Shown here piece by piece: positions 33,981-45,646 of a stretch of DNA of 64,000 nucleotides. The first letter of the stretch is position 1. Every line of letters begins with the position of its first letter. The stretch is from Bugula neritina (Eukaryota; Bryozoa; Gymnolaemata; Cheilostomatida; Bugulidae): contig OZ037770.1 in the NCBI GenBank assembly GCA_964035545.1, forward strand, positions 46,001 through 110,000, in the 5' to 3' direction. The position numbers and the translations under genes were made by a program. The notes under the pieces were generated by a model that was not told where the DNA came from, did no database searches, and saw nothing but the letters and a program-made list of their open reading frames with translations.

Positions 33981-34315
33981 TAGTGAAACTCATAGTACTC
34001 AAGAAAAGTATAGCAAGTAATCATGATTTGCATAGCTCAAGAATTGATAGCATTTGCAGTTGTCATCACATGTTATTCTTGATTTGTGTGATTGAAGAGG
34101 GAGTGTTGAGATGCACACCAGACGAAACACACAACTATGCAATCAAACCAATTAAAACCTAATGGTGTATTTTAAAAGTGTAAGTGGGTTTCACATTAGA
34201 TAAAACTAGACTTGACTAATGCCTGCATGGCTGTTTTCATAGTATATACTGATAAATATATTCCCTGACATTGGGAATATATTAGTTTCATTACTTAACA
34301 GCTGACATTGACAAA

Positions 34316-34634
34316 TAACTACACTGTCACTATACTGTCACTACACTGTCACTACACTGTCACTACACTGTCACTACACTGTCACTATACTGTCACTATA
34401 CTGTCACTACACTGTCACTATACTGTCACTACACTGTCACCACACTGTCACCACACTGTCACTACACTGTCACTAAACTGTCACTATACTGTCACTAAAC
34501 TGTCACTACACTGTCACTAAACTGTCACTATACTGTCACTACACTGTCACTATACTGTCACTACACTGTCACTGTACTGTCACTGTACTGTCACTATGCT
34601 GTCACTGTACTGTCACTATGCTGTCACTATGATG
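34316..34634. repeat. 10-bp minisatellite (ACTGTCACTA)
   Basis: About 32 copies with ACTATACTGTC / ACTACACTGTC variants. A + strand frame of His/Tyr/Leu/Ser residues through it is an artefact. Confidence 0.93.
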
Positions 34635-34639
34635 TTGCA

Positions 34640-36300
34640 GTTTATATAGTAAGTATATTTAGTAGCTAGCGTAACTTATTACAGCTTTAAGTATCTCAGC
34701 ACCACCAGAAGTCAAAATCATCGGTTAGCGTTGATCAGAACTGCTGTGATTGTTGAATATAATTAATAATAGGATTAATATAACAGTTATAATATTATAT
34801 TATCATAAATATTCAACTTGTTGTGGAGTTGCTAGTAATGTGAAGTGTCATATGTGTAAACTTCAAGCTTCAGAGCATCAACAAAAACTAATAGTAATAT
34901 GGAAAAATACTAATGGCACTACTAATTTATCAAACTGGTGTATTGGTAATACTAATACTAATACTAATACTAATAGTTGGTGTGATACTAATGGGTAATA
35001 GCCTATATAATTAGCGATTAAATAATTCATTGAGGCTTCACAAGATGGTATACATCAACAGTATCAGTATGAGTGTGATATAATCATGATGATCAAATCA
35101 CACTCAATAGTCAGTCAATTACTCATTTAATCTACTGAGAATGTTAGTGACTGTAGCAATACTACACTCATTCACATTGTGATTGTCAGTGTGAGCATAA
35201 ATAATACTAGTAACATTTCATAAATATATTAAGAATAATATTAATAATATTTATTATAATAACTAAAGTTTATTACATTTAATATTATTAATGTCAACTG
35301 TAACTGTGTATAAGACCAAGAGTAAGTATATCGATATGAATATCAAAATGTTGGAATAAGTTGTAATTCAATTTTCATTTTGATGAATTTAAAGCACAAA
35401 TACAATGAGGATCAGTAAGAGTATGACAAACCACAACAATCAACACAATAAGTATAACTAATAAGTATAAGTATAGCTATAAGTATAACAATTTGAATTA
35501 CAAAATGAATAACAATCACAATGCCAAGCCCAAGGTCAAACTCAATATCAGTATCACTAATGAATAGGCTCTAGCTGTGCTGCTAAAAACTAATGGCTGC
35601 GTTATATTTTGAACTAAAAGAGTAGCTTGCAAATTTTACTGTACCTTTAGAGACACTATGTTGACTAACTTGTGTATGAAAGTAAAGGGTTTAAAACTCT
35701 TCTCAATAATCAATATACGAGTACATTACTTATTACTTCCACTAATCACTTCGTCATTAAACTGATCGCACTGTTATCGTCTGCAAATGAATGAAGGGCG
35801 CACGTGGTATTTGCTGGGTTGTTTACTCACGTGGTATGCGCTTTGCGTTCTGACTGGGTAAACAGAACGTAGAAACCATACACTATAAAGACAACTCCGA
35901 AAAATCTGCACCAGATTATTTTGTTCGATTGTATTAGAAGTTTTTAGAACTATAACGGCTTATTTCAAAAATATGAATTCCTTAATTCACAAACATTGAA
36001 GTACTACTAGCCAGCTGGTAGACCTGGACTCACTACTATCTAGAAATGCGAAGAGTTAGTGTACCTGACGTTATAGAATGAGTGCACAATAACATGACAA
36101 GAGCTCATAATGCAATTAGCAGAAAATCATGCTCCATTTTCAATAGCAGAAAGTCATTGGGCACTGAATGGTAGGCAGTTGTAAGACAGACTGACAGTGG
36201 TGCATATAGACTGACAGTGGTGGATGCAGGCAGACAGTGGTGGATAAAGATTTATAGTACGTAGCAAATAACAAATGATTAAATAACATAATACATATGA
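34640..36300. other. AT-rich cryptic simple sequence, then CpG-containing block, upstream of NAV
   Basis: 34750-35560 is rich in TAATACTAATA-type sequence. 35750-35990 is less AT-rich and contains two CACGTGGTAT motifs. It lies between the MADF 3' end and the first NAV candidate exon, so it may include NAV regulatory DNA; this is inference. Confidence 0.4.
35801..35837. promoter_or_regulatory. Pair of CACGTG E-boxes
   Basis: CACGTGGTAT occurs at 35801 and again at 35828 in a CpG-containing segment. CACGTG is the palindromic core bound by bHLH-type factors. A regulatory role is inferred from position only. Confidence 0.25.
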
Positions 36301-36590
36301 AGTATATTTACTCATTTAATAAAAAAAGATTGCAACATACATTATAATTGCCAATGTAATGTTAAAGATAGCAATTAAAGCAGAAAAAGTAACTATTTAG
36401 TGTAAAGTATAAAAGACATTATGTTAGTGAATATGTACAATATGAGAGTTTATCACCACCTATATGCATGCAGCTCTCCTAACACAGCTCTAGTATTGAC
36501 TGTAATAAAGGGAAGACAACTATAATAATATATAAACTGTAGTATGTACATCATATGAGTGACTAAAAGGAGACTCCTATACAACATGTC
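36300..36590. other. Likely MADF 3'UTR and polyadenylation region
   Basis: On the gene strand an ATTAAA hexamer occurs near 36313-36318, about 400 nt after the stop, in AT-rich sequence. No other gene signal. Confidence 0.35.
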
Positions 36591-36594
36591 TCAG

Positions 36595-36735
36595 ATATTC
36601 ACAGTACTCCACTAGCCCAGCTGTAGCAGAGGTGAGATTAGCCCAGCTGTACCAGAGGTGAGACTAGCCCAGCTGTACCAGAGGTGAAATTATCCCAGCT
36701 GTATCAGAGGTGAGATTAGCCCAGCTGTACCAAAG
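36595..36735. repeat. 26-bp repeat overlapping the MADF stop codon
   Basis: About five copies of AGCCCAGCTGTACCAGAGGT plus GAGATT. The first copy on the gene strand encodes the last codons (GTACAGCTGGGC) and the TAA; the rest form the start of the 3'UTR. Confidence 0.85.
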
Positions 36736-36803
36736 CATCAGCTGGAAACTCCTGAGAGGTGAAACCCTGAGTAACTTCTTCCTCGGTTATTCTGTGGGCA
36801 GCA
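36716..36803 (-). CDS. MADF gene exon 5: C-terminal exon
   Basis: Acceptor ATATATTTTAG, then AAHRITEEEVTQGFTSQEFP and ADALVQLG, stop TAA at 36716. Entry phase matches exon 4. The intron is 4.5 kb, filled by a minisatellite and an inserted element. No homology is available for this short tail, so the assignment rests on phase, splice sites and acidic composition. Confidence 0.6.
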
Positions 36804-39800
36804 CTAAAATATATATATATATATAATATATACTCTATATAGTGTTAGTATATACAATATATTCTATATATAGTGTTAGTATATACAATACATACTCTAT
36901 ATAGTGTTAGTATATACAATATATACTCTATATAGTGTTAGTATATACAATATATTCTATATATAGTGTTAGTATATACAATACATACTCTATATAGTGT
37001 TAGTATATACAATATATGTGACCTCCCACCACAAAACAGGGAACGTTGGTCAGTTTTTCAAAATTGAGTTATTAGTATAGAGTTAAAGAGCAGATCTTTG
37101 CAATCATTTTGCAATTTATTTGAAGTCTCTAGTGCAAATAGAACTCGAGATATTGATATTCAAAAGCCTTGGCGTTTTTAAAACAGTCAATTTACGTTTT
37201 TGAGAAATTCGCTTTTAAAGTAAGGAGGTCTGGAATAATTTATGGATTATTTGTTTACATTTGTCAAGCCATAGCAACGGGCCTTTTTATTCTAGCAAAC
37301 TGGACAAATTTGGTATCAAAACATTTGTTTAAGTATGGGCTTTCAGCTCAACTAGTTTTTACGTTTCCTAAACAAAAAATTAGGTCAAAGATGGCCGCCA
37401 AACTTGTTGTAACTTTATTTTCCCGAATAGCTATTAAATTGTGATAACAGTTGAAAATTTTGCTACTTTCAGCACATAAAAGGACCTTTAAGCACTTTTT
37501 TGCACCGACATTCATTTGAACCAACTATGCTAACTAGGTGTCGTATGAAACAAAATGGCAGCCATTTCCTGTTTTACATTTGCTATTTCCTTAATTATTA
37601 ATATCTCATGTAACATGTCCAACTGTAGCTATTGAGCCATGCCATTCGATAGTATCATTTGTTTCATGCGTAAAAATCATATAAGAGAATCATTCAACTA
37701 TTATGATATTATACAAAATTTATTCAGTCATACAGTTACAATGTAGAGTGATCAAAAGTTACACATAGGGAATCAGTTGAGATATTGAGTATCCATACAA
37801 GAAAATAAGGTATAAGTTATTTTTAATCTTCAAATCAATTATTATAAACAGATAAAAGTGTAGAAATTCAGCATAAATGAAACTTAAATTAATTCATATA
37901 GCAGAAAGACTGCTTAGGTGGTTCGTATGGTCTCTGAATCTATGTCCTTGTTCTTCATAGCGTGAGTTTATAGAGTATAAGCACATAACCAAGAGCTTAA
38001 TTGCTGCTACAAACGATATTCCAGTATTCAAAGTTAATAGATGCTGCTACTATAAATCTACCCTGTTCATCTATAGCCACTTAGACCTGCAAATATAATA
38101 TTAAACTTATTTTTAGATTATAAAAGAGAATAATAGTGCATTAGAAATTAAATCTGGCTATATAATGTAATTGTTTTAACACCATTTAACTACTACATTA
38201 CAGCAGCTAATAATTATTGAGCAGTTTCTCAACATTTAAGTTTATAGCGAGTTTGAAGGCACATTTGCAAACTAGTTATTTATAAAATTTTTGAGCATAA
38301 TGAAATACTAGACACCTTTTTTCGAGTAAAGTTAGCAGAAGCTATAAGCTTGCAAGCGGTAGCCCTCCAAATGCAGGGAGTCCGGATCACAAGTGTAAGA
38401 ATGATAGGTTATATGCAGCATGCTCTTGAGCTGTATAGGCAACATACCAAACAGCACCTCATCAACAAGTTCCATCATGTTGCCCTCACATCTTCACTTT
38501 CCTAAAATGAAAATAATGTTATATTCCTGAATAATAATCATGATGTAGTAATAATAATATTTTCTTTTCCTATTGCCATCAAAAATTAAGTCATTTGAAT
38601 ATTTAGCATGTTTGAATCTGCAGTACTAAAGCAATGAGCTTGTATTTGAAAAATAAAACAACTAACTAATCAATATACTATTTAACATTCAATTCAAAGT
38701 GAGTAGACAGAGCTAGCCAAGTAGCAACAAAACCTACTAAATATAGCTACTGCAAAACCAATTTAAATTCAATTATTTACTTAAATATAAATAAATATAA
38801 TAAATAAATCAGCATAAGTAGTTGTAGTACTCAAATTCTATTTTGAAACTGGAAAGTCTTGCATGATAAAAGTGACGTATTCTAATAGTCATAGATAACT
38901 ATAAGATTTAAACTAAGGGTAGCTGTAAGTGTTAGGCTGACAGTGACTAACAACAACTGACTTGATTTTGACATCATTATTATTGTTTCACTCTTAAAGA
39001 TCTTAATCACTGTTATTATGAATATTATTCTTATACTTGAACTTATTCAAATTGAATCACATTCGATATTTCAGTATGAGTATAGATTATGTTAAATAAT
39101 AATATTCATATTCAATATAAAAGTGGCGCTCCGCTGACTGTGGACCAGTTAACATGCCCAGACTTAAAATTTCTATAAATAATCAATATGAAAATGAACA
39201 TTTAATACTATGAACTTCAAGTTAATGATAATAATAATATAATATTCAATAAGATTATCACAAGAACTAACTGAAAGAATTACTAATAGTATTAGTGTAA
39301 TACTGAACCCTATTTAATAGTATTATCAATGTGAGTATGAGCATTTAATTTTGAATAAAAATAAAACACTCAATACTAAAAATTTCAAGTTAAAAATATC
39401 ATCTTTTTAGCATCAGCTGTTAAAAATGAAAGTCAAGAAAGCATTTGATCTACGTAGGCTAGAGTAAATCACTAGATCAAAATGAAAATGTAATACTATT
39501 ATTATTTATTAATACAAATAACTTAATAAGTATATAACTCGGATTGATCATAATATTTTAATCATGATTATTAATATTATTATTATTATTAAATTCAACA
39601 ACTACAACATTAGAAGTAGAAGTATAACTTTAACTATAAGTATAAGTTAATAACTATTAGTAAATTATATAATTATTTAGTAGCGTAAATGAGCTATTTT
39701 CAGTATAATTACCTGCTTTGTAGTGATTTAATCATAAAATCCAAAGATAAAGATCAATATTAAACTACAGCTAAGGAAATTAGTTGCATTAAAAGCTAAC

Positions 39801-42800
39801 TTAATCTTTGCAGCCAGCGCCAAAAACAGCTAATACTAAACTAAGTTTCAAAAGTAGGCTTCCTATCATGCGAGGAGAATGCAAGAGCTACCTTTATTAA
39901 ACAAAAAATTGTTTGTAGGATTCCGCGCTATGTAATGTTTTAATTTCATTTTCGTAATAGTAATGATAACTCCGAGTCAACTTGACTACGATCCGCCATT
40001 TTGAAAAAATATTTAATGCATAGTTACCAACTTTAGAGTTGATTTTGAGGTTGAAGGAATTAGCAAATGCTTGCGAAAATATGATATTTGAAATCCTTGA
40101 GTTTTTCTGTATAAGAAAAGTTTAAAATTTAAAGACTGGCAAAAAATTTCAATTTTTGGTTTTTCAAAATTTAACCTTCATTTACTACACTTCATGAATG
40201 CCGCCAAGTTCCCGGTTTTGTCGCGATGGGTCACATATGCTCTATATAGTGTTAGTATATACAATATATACTCTATATAGTGTTAGTATATACAATATTA
40301 TATACTCTATATAGTGTTAGTATATACAATATATACTCTATATAGTGTTAGTATATATAATATATACTCTATATAGTGTTAGTATATACAATATATACTC
40401 TATATAGTGTTAGTATATACAATATATACACTATATAGTGTTAGTATATATAATATATACTCTATATAGTGTTAGTATATACAATACATACTCTATATAG
40501 TGTTAGTATATACAATATATACTCTATATAGTGTTAGTATATATAATATATACTCTATATAGTGTTAGTATATACAATATATACTCTATATAGTGTTAGT
40601 ATATACAATATATACACTATATAGTGTTAGTATATATAATATATACTCTATATAGTGTTAGTATATACAATACATACTCTATATAGTGTTAGTATATACA
40701 ATATATACTCTATATAGTGTTAGTATATACAATATTATATACTCTATATAGTGTTAGTATATACAATATATGCTCTATATAGTGTTAGTATATAATATAT
40801 ACTCTATATAGTGTTAGTATATACAATATATACTCTATATAGTGTTAGTATATACAATATTATATACTCTATATAGTGTTAGTATATACAATATATACTC
40901 TATATAGTGTTAGTATATATAATATATACTCTATATAGTGTTAGTATATACAATATATACTCTATATAGTGTTAGTATATACAATATATACTCTATATAG
41001 TGTTAGTATATACAATATATACTCTATATAGTGTTAGTATATACAATATATACACTATATAGTGTTAGTATATATAATATATACTCTATATAGTGTTAGT
41101 ATATATAATATATACTCTATATAGTGTTAGTATATACAATATATACTCTATATAGTGTTAGTATATACAATATATACTCTATATAGTGTTAGTATATATA
41201 ATATATACTCTATATAGTGTCAGTATATACAATACATACTCTATATAGTGTTAGTATATACAATATATTCCACATTTTCTTGTAACAAAACCTCACCCGA
41301 TAGATAAACTCTTGTCAGCCTCTTTTTCATCACCAGCCTCACTCTGATCTTCACTATCCTCAGCATCCCGACTCTCCTCGATAACCGGCACTTCCTGTAT
41401 GCCGTCATCTTCTCCTAAAGTCTCCGGCTGAGTGAGAAACTGAGTTGCGTCAAAGTCTGTGAGATTGAGAGCCACGGCCTCCTCTAGGGAGAGGTGCCTG
41501 CGGAACACGTTGTTCTGTCTCCTGAGGTCTGTCACTGTCACCAGCACCCTGTTCTCCCTCCGCTCCTTCACCCTCGCTGACATCCCGGACGCTGACATAC
41601 CGGACGGGGAGTAGGACTCCTCCTTGCGAGGGCGCCCTCTTTTCCTCTTCACCACTCTTCCGTTTATGATGAGTGGAGGTTTGGGGGGCTTCGGGGGGTA
41701 GGGTCTGTCATGGAGCCGGGGCCGACCGACCTTCCTCCTCACAGGTGTGCCGGAGTTCTGTGGCGCTTGAGACTGAAGCGGAGGGACTTGAGGGTCCGGA
41801 TGCGACTTGGGCCGACCTCTCGACCTTTTAGACGGAGAATTCTCCGAGACGGCAGCAGAGGAATCAACACCACTTGTTCTCTCCCCCTCGCTGTCTCTCT
41901 CGCTGTCTCTCTCGCTCTCACTCTCCCCCTCCTCACTCTTCTCATCTCTATCACTGTCACTTCCCTCCTCGGAGGTATCTCCCCCTTCCTCTCCACCCTC
42001 TCCTTCCTCTCCACCCTCTCCCTCCCCGATGTCATCATACACTATAATTACAGTGTTGTCTCCATTCAACGAGATATTACTCTCCTCCTCTCCATTCACG
42101 TCTGCTCCTTCAGCCTCACTTTCATCTGAACTGTCCGACTTGTCACCAACAGGACTCTCAGTTCCCGAGTTGACGAGTTTGACTCGCAGATGACTCTTCT
42201 CTGCCATCTCCAGCTGCGACATGTAGTCCGTCGACACGTAGTCGTTCAGCTTAGCTGGTCTATCTCGTCTCCTGTTTGGTAATGACTTGTCATGTGCAGA
42301 TCTTCCTCTGAAACATAGTAACACGTCAATACAAGACATCTACTCATCAGAGTAACTGCAAGACGGAACTGCAAGACGGAACTGCAAGATGTAATGTGAG
42401 GAATCATGAACCTACCCCTTGTTTCTCCGGTGTTGGTACAAGTAGGGATCAAGGAAGCGCATACGATCAAAGTGACACCACTCTCTATACGCATCCCTCC
42501 CTGAAGACTCGTAAGCTGTCATCTTGATTCTGTATATGTTACGGAGTTGTGCCCACCTGGTTTTACAGAAGTCGGCTGCAACAGTGAGTGGTGACATCAC
42601 TACTAACTCAACACTACTAACTCAACACTACTAACTCATCACTACTAACTCATCACTACTAACTCAACACTACTAACTCTCCACTACTAACTCATCACTA
42701 CTAACTCAACACTACTAACTCATCACTACTAACTCATCACTACTAACTCTCCACTACTAACTCAACACTACTAACTCATCACTACTAACTCAACACTACT

Positions 42801-44085
42801 AACTCAACACTACTGACTCTACACTACTAACTCAACACTACTAACTCAATACTACTAACTCAATACTACTAACTCAACACTACTAACTCTCCACTACTAA
42901 CTCAACACTACTAACTCATCACTACTAACTCAACACTACTAACTCATCACTACTAACTCTCCACTACTAACTCATCACTACTAACTCAACACTACTAACT
43001 CTACACTACTAACTCAACACTACTAACTCATCACTACTAACTCATCACTACTAACTCATCACTACTAACTCATCACTACTAACTCATCACTACTAACTCA
43101 TCACTACTAACTCAACACTACTAACTCTACACTACTAACTCAACACTACTGACTCTACACTACTAACTCAACACTACTAACTCAATACTACTGACTCTAC
43201 ACTCAGTTAGCACTCACATGTAGTTTTCAGGTGGTTCGCCACTTCATTCCACTTTCTATGAAACTCCTCCCTGGACTGTTGAGTCTTACAGCCGACTCCA
43301 CTGCTATAGAGTATCTGACGGGGTCGCACTGAGTCTATGAGCTTACAGTCCTGCAATAGCAATATATACAGTAGTAAAGTAGTAGGTACAGTGTCACAGT
43401 AGCACAGTGCTGTAATAGTACTGTGTAGTAATAGTACTGTGTAGTAATAGTACTGTGTAGTAATAGTACTGTGTAGTAATAGTACTGTGTAGTAATAGTA
43501 CTGTGCTGTAATAGCGGTAGTAGTAGTGGCAGTATTAGTGGCAGTATTAGTGGCAGTGGAAGTGGCAGTACTGTGTAGTACTAGTAGTGGTAGTAGCAGC
43601 AGCGGCAGCGGCGGCAGCAGCAGTAGCAGTACTAGTAGTAGTATTAGTAGTAGTAGTAGTAGTGGTAGTAGTAGTAGTAGTAGTACAGTAGTAGTAGTAG
43701 TAGTAGCAGTAGTAGTACTAGTAGTAGTAGTGGTAGTAGTAATAGTGGTAGTAGAAATAGTACTGTGTAGTAATAGTAGTGGTAGTAGTAGTAGTAGTGG
43801 AAGTAGTAATAGTAGTGGTAGTAGTAATAGTAGTGGTAGTAGTACTAGTAGTGGTAGTAGTAGTAGCAGCAATAGTAGTGGAAGTATTAATAGTAGTGGT
43901 AGTAGTACTAGTAGTGGTAGTAGTAGTAGTAATAGTAGTAGTAGTAGTAGTGGTAGTAGTAATACCTGTGCGTATGTTTCTGGATCAATAGGTTTGAATC
44001 GTCCTCCCCTTCCGCTAACTTTGCTCTCGTCTGCTCCTCTCCCATTTTCTATACTCACATCCATTTTCTCCGATCTCCCAGTCAT
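36716..44085 (-). CDS. MADF-domain protein with three AT-hooks
   Basis: Predicted chromatin-associated DNA-binding protein of 503 residues in five exons: 43966-44085, 43218-43350, 42416-42575, 41297-42307, 36716-36803 (1512 nt with stop, phases fit throughout). Residues about 41-125 form a MADF (Myb/SANT-like, Adf-1 type) domain: DCKLIDSVRPRQILY, FHRKWNEVANHL, CKTRWAQLRNIYRIKM and CHFDRMRFLDPYL. An acidic Glu/Ser/Gly stretch (about 198-287) follows, then three AT-hooks, RSRGRPKSH (near 300), RKVGRPRLH (330) and KRKRGRPRKEE (360). The end is acidic, with a final exon ending PADALVQLG. If exon 4 is not spliced, translation stops at 41293 and the product is slightly shorter. Specific target genes cannot be inferred. 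Confidence 0.88.
36812..37016. repeat. About 31-bp minisatellite, left part (MADF intron 4)
   Basis: Unit GTGTTAGTATATACAATATA plus TACTCTATATA. The array is interrupted at 37016 and resumes at 40236 on the other side of an inserted element. Confidence 0.93.
37017..40235. mobile_element. 3.2-kb inserted element with imperfect terminal inverted repeats
   Basis: The left end TGTGACCTCCCACCACAAAA and the reverse complement of the right end, TGTGACCCATCGCGACAAAA, match over about 33 bp with several differences; both continue into GGGAAC..TTGG. The flanking array is continuous except for a probable TA duplication (37015-37016, 40236-40237). No long open frame exists inside; the longest is 91 aa without recognisable features. 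It is therefore a non-autonomous or decayed DNA element. The interior holds AT-rich cryptic simple sequence and a CpG-containing block near 39800-40000. Superfamily unassigned; a TA target would fit Tc1/mariner-like elements. Confidence 0.65.
40236..41272. repeat. About 31-bp minisatellite, right part (MADF intron 4)
   Basis: About 33 copies of the same unit as 36812-37016. It runs to within about 20 bp of the exon 4 donor at 41296. Confidence 0.94.
41297..42307 (-). CDS. MADF gene exon 4: acidic region and AT-hooks
   Basis: 337 codons with the three GRP-core AT-hooks and long acidic runs. Its end is ambiguous: a TGA at 41293-41295 lies in frame, but the same bases form a good donor (CGG|GTGAGG) whose phase 2 matches the coding exon at 36803. 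I favour splicing, with read-through to the TGA as an alternative end. Confidence 0.85.
42308..42415. repeat. 108-nt MADF intron 3 with triplicated CTTGCAG
   Basis: On the gene strand the intron contains three tandem 13-bp copies of GTCTTGCAGTTCC, each an acceptor-like CTTGCAG, about 60 nt before the actual acceptor CTATGTTTCAG. Confidence 0.7.
42416..42575 (-). CDS. MADF gene exon 3
   Basis: It encodes DFCKTRWAQLRNIYRIKMTA and WCHFDRMRFLDPYLYQHRRN, with the CKxRWxxLR and FLDPY signatures of MADF domains. Acceptor CTGTTGCAG, donor GTAGGT, phase 1 in, 2 out. Confidence 0.92.
42601..43205. repeat. 12-14-bp minisatellite (ACTCAACACTACTA), MADF intron 2
   Basis: About 43 units, with ACTCATCACTACTA and ACTCTCCACTACTA variants interspersed in a semi-regular order. 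It fills the intron. Confidence 0.93.
43218..43350 (-). CDS. MADF gene exon 2
   Basis: It encodes DCKLIDSVRPRQILYSSGVG then REEFHRKWNEVANHLKTT, the first helices of the MADF domain. Acceptor GCTATTGCAG, donor GTGAGT, phases 0 and 1. Confidence 0.9.
43351..43965. repeat. Stop-free MADF intron 1 made of AGT-type repeats
   Basis: 615 nt (205 triplets) between good splice sites: a 16-bp repeat (AGTACTGTGTAGTAAT) at 43415-43515 and (AGT)n with GGT/GCA variants to 43962. It has no stop in the gene frame, so retention would insert a Leu-rich hydrophobic segment into the protein before the MADF domain. Confidence 0.9.
43966..44085 (-). CDS. MADF gene exon 1
   Basis: 40 codons starting at ATG 44085 (purine at -3), MTGRSEKMDVSIENGRGADE to DPETYAQ; donor GTATTA, phase 0. 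A second in-frame ATG at residue 8 could also be used. Confidence 0.82.
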
Positions 44086-44089
44086 TTCT

Positions 44090-44630
44090 ATTCAACTACA
44101 ACATACAACGTGGCTATCTTGAGATACAATGTCTTATTGTTGGTCTAACCATTATCATACATTTCCAACCACCCCTATACTCCTAGCCTTCTTCTGGCAG
44201 ATATCCTTTCCATGTCTGACAGATTAAGATACATTAGCACTAACTTCTTTATATTTCGCTAATAAGTATAAGAACAGTTATAACTATAAAGACTATCACT
44301 ATTAGTATGAGTTTCACTATGACTGAGTCTGACTAAGTATTACTTTCATTGTATTTTATTTCATATTATAATATCAATAAGATGCAAATACAATAAATAT
44401 ATGCTAATATAGTAAATAAATAATTCAGCCATTTACTATAAATATAAATTGAATGAATATTAGTATTACTATTAATATTGCTATTAGCATTACTACAGCC
44501 TAAACTAGTGAAATTACTATTAGTAATATTATTATTAATAGTAATATTTTTACTTATAGAGTTAAACTGTCATTGTGATATTCATATGTATACTGTGATA
44601 GCCGATGTCGAAATTTAAAGTTAAACGTTC
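44090..44630. other. Intergenic AT-rich sequence upstream of the MADF gene
   Basis: Likely 5'UTR/promoter side of the MADF gene. 44240-44560 is cryptic TAATATTA-type sequence. No defined motif found. Confidence 0.4.
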
Positions 44631-44729
44631 TTCTACTTCTAGTAGTAGTACTTCTACTACTACTACTACTACTACTACTAGAGTACTACCACTACTAGTA
44701 CTACTACTACCATTACTACTACTACACAT

Positions 44730-45625
44730 ATAAATAAATGTGAGCATATGACAATTCAACGCTCCACTGTAAATCCTCTAGTGTCTCAATACAGCATGAA
44801 TAATGACCCCTTACAATGTGTTGACAAAGTATTATACCTTGGTGTCACGATTGATAATAAACTGTCATTCGATCAACATATAATAAACATTTGCTCAAAA
44901 GCTAATAAATTATTACACATGCTGATGCGCTGTCTAAAAAAGGCTAAAAGTAAAACCAGAGCCATAGCTTATAAAACAGTCTGTCGCCCTATACTAGAAT
45001 TTGCGACCCACACCTGGTCTCCATTTAAATTGAAAAACATCAACATCATAGAAGGTATAAATAGAAAAGCCTTCAGGTGGGCATTCTGTAAGAGAAAACG
45101 AGATCATATAACTGAGCTCATGACAAATTCTAATTGGGATAGCCTTGCACAAAGACGTGATAATGCAGACCAAAAAATGTACTTTCGTATGCTTTCTGGT
45201 AGTGCCGCTATAGACCAAGACCGGTTCTCCCTTCATTTTGCAAAGTCTCACAATACCAGACATGGTGCTATTAAGGGCAATATCAATACCAAAACTGCCA
45301 AGCATTCATATAAACATCGCATCCATAAACTTTTCTAATGATTCTAGCTGCTTTGCCTAACTGATTATAAGCACTTTACACCGACTCTGCTTTATATCAT
45401 CTGAAGCTGTGCGGTGTATATTTATTTATTTATTTGCTTTTTTTTTTCTCCTGGCAGTAGCTAGCTATTGAGCTTTGAATCAAAGCATAATTAACTATAT
45501 TCTTATCTCGTAGACAAAATGGTTTTCTTCCTTACTACTGATAATTTAAACAATTGTTCATACACCACTGCATCTCGATAAAGGAGCCAAAGCGCTCCGA
45601 GTGAGATTAATTAGATGAGATGAGA
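44730..45625 (+). mobile_element. 5'-truncated LINE (non-LTR retrotransposon)
   Basis: It keeps only the C-terminal part of a reverse-transcriptase ORF and about 290 nt of 3' sequence. It is flanked on the left by an impure ACT microsatellite (44636-44725) and on the right by ACTACTACTAG, so it seems inserted in that array. The 3' boundary (near GATGAGATGAGAC) is approximate. Clade not assigned; motifs fit the CR1/Jockey-like group. Confidence 0.7.
44733..45338 (+). pseudogene. LINE reverse transcriptase, C-terminal remnant
   Basis: Open frame of about 200 residues. NKCEHMTIQRS is the NPxKCExMxI motif after the RT palm. VLYLGVTIDNKLSFDQHI, a Cys/Lys-rich thumb and RPILEFATHTWSP are the usual distal motifs of LINE RTs. 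The YxDD palm and the endonuclease are missing through 5' truncation, so no activity is possible. Confidence 0.82.
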
Positions 45626-45646
45626 CTACTACTAGTACTACTACTA

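Noticed and set aside
37169-37444. 91-codon frame in the TIR element as transposase
   Set aside because: No transposase motif, too short, and low coding character in an AT-rich element end.
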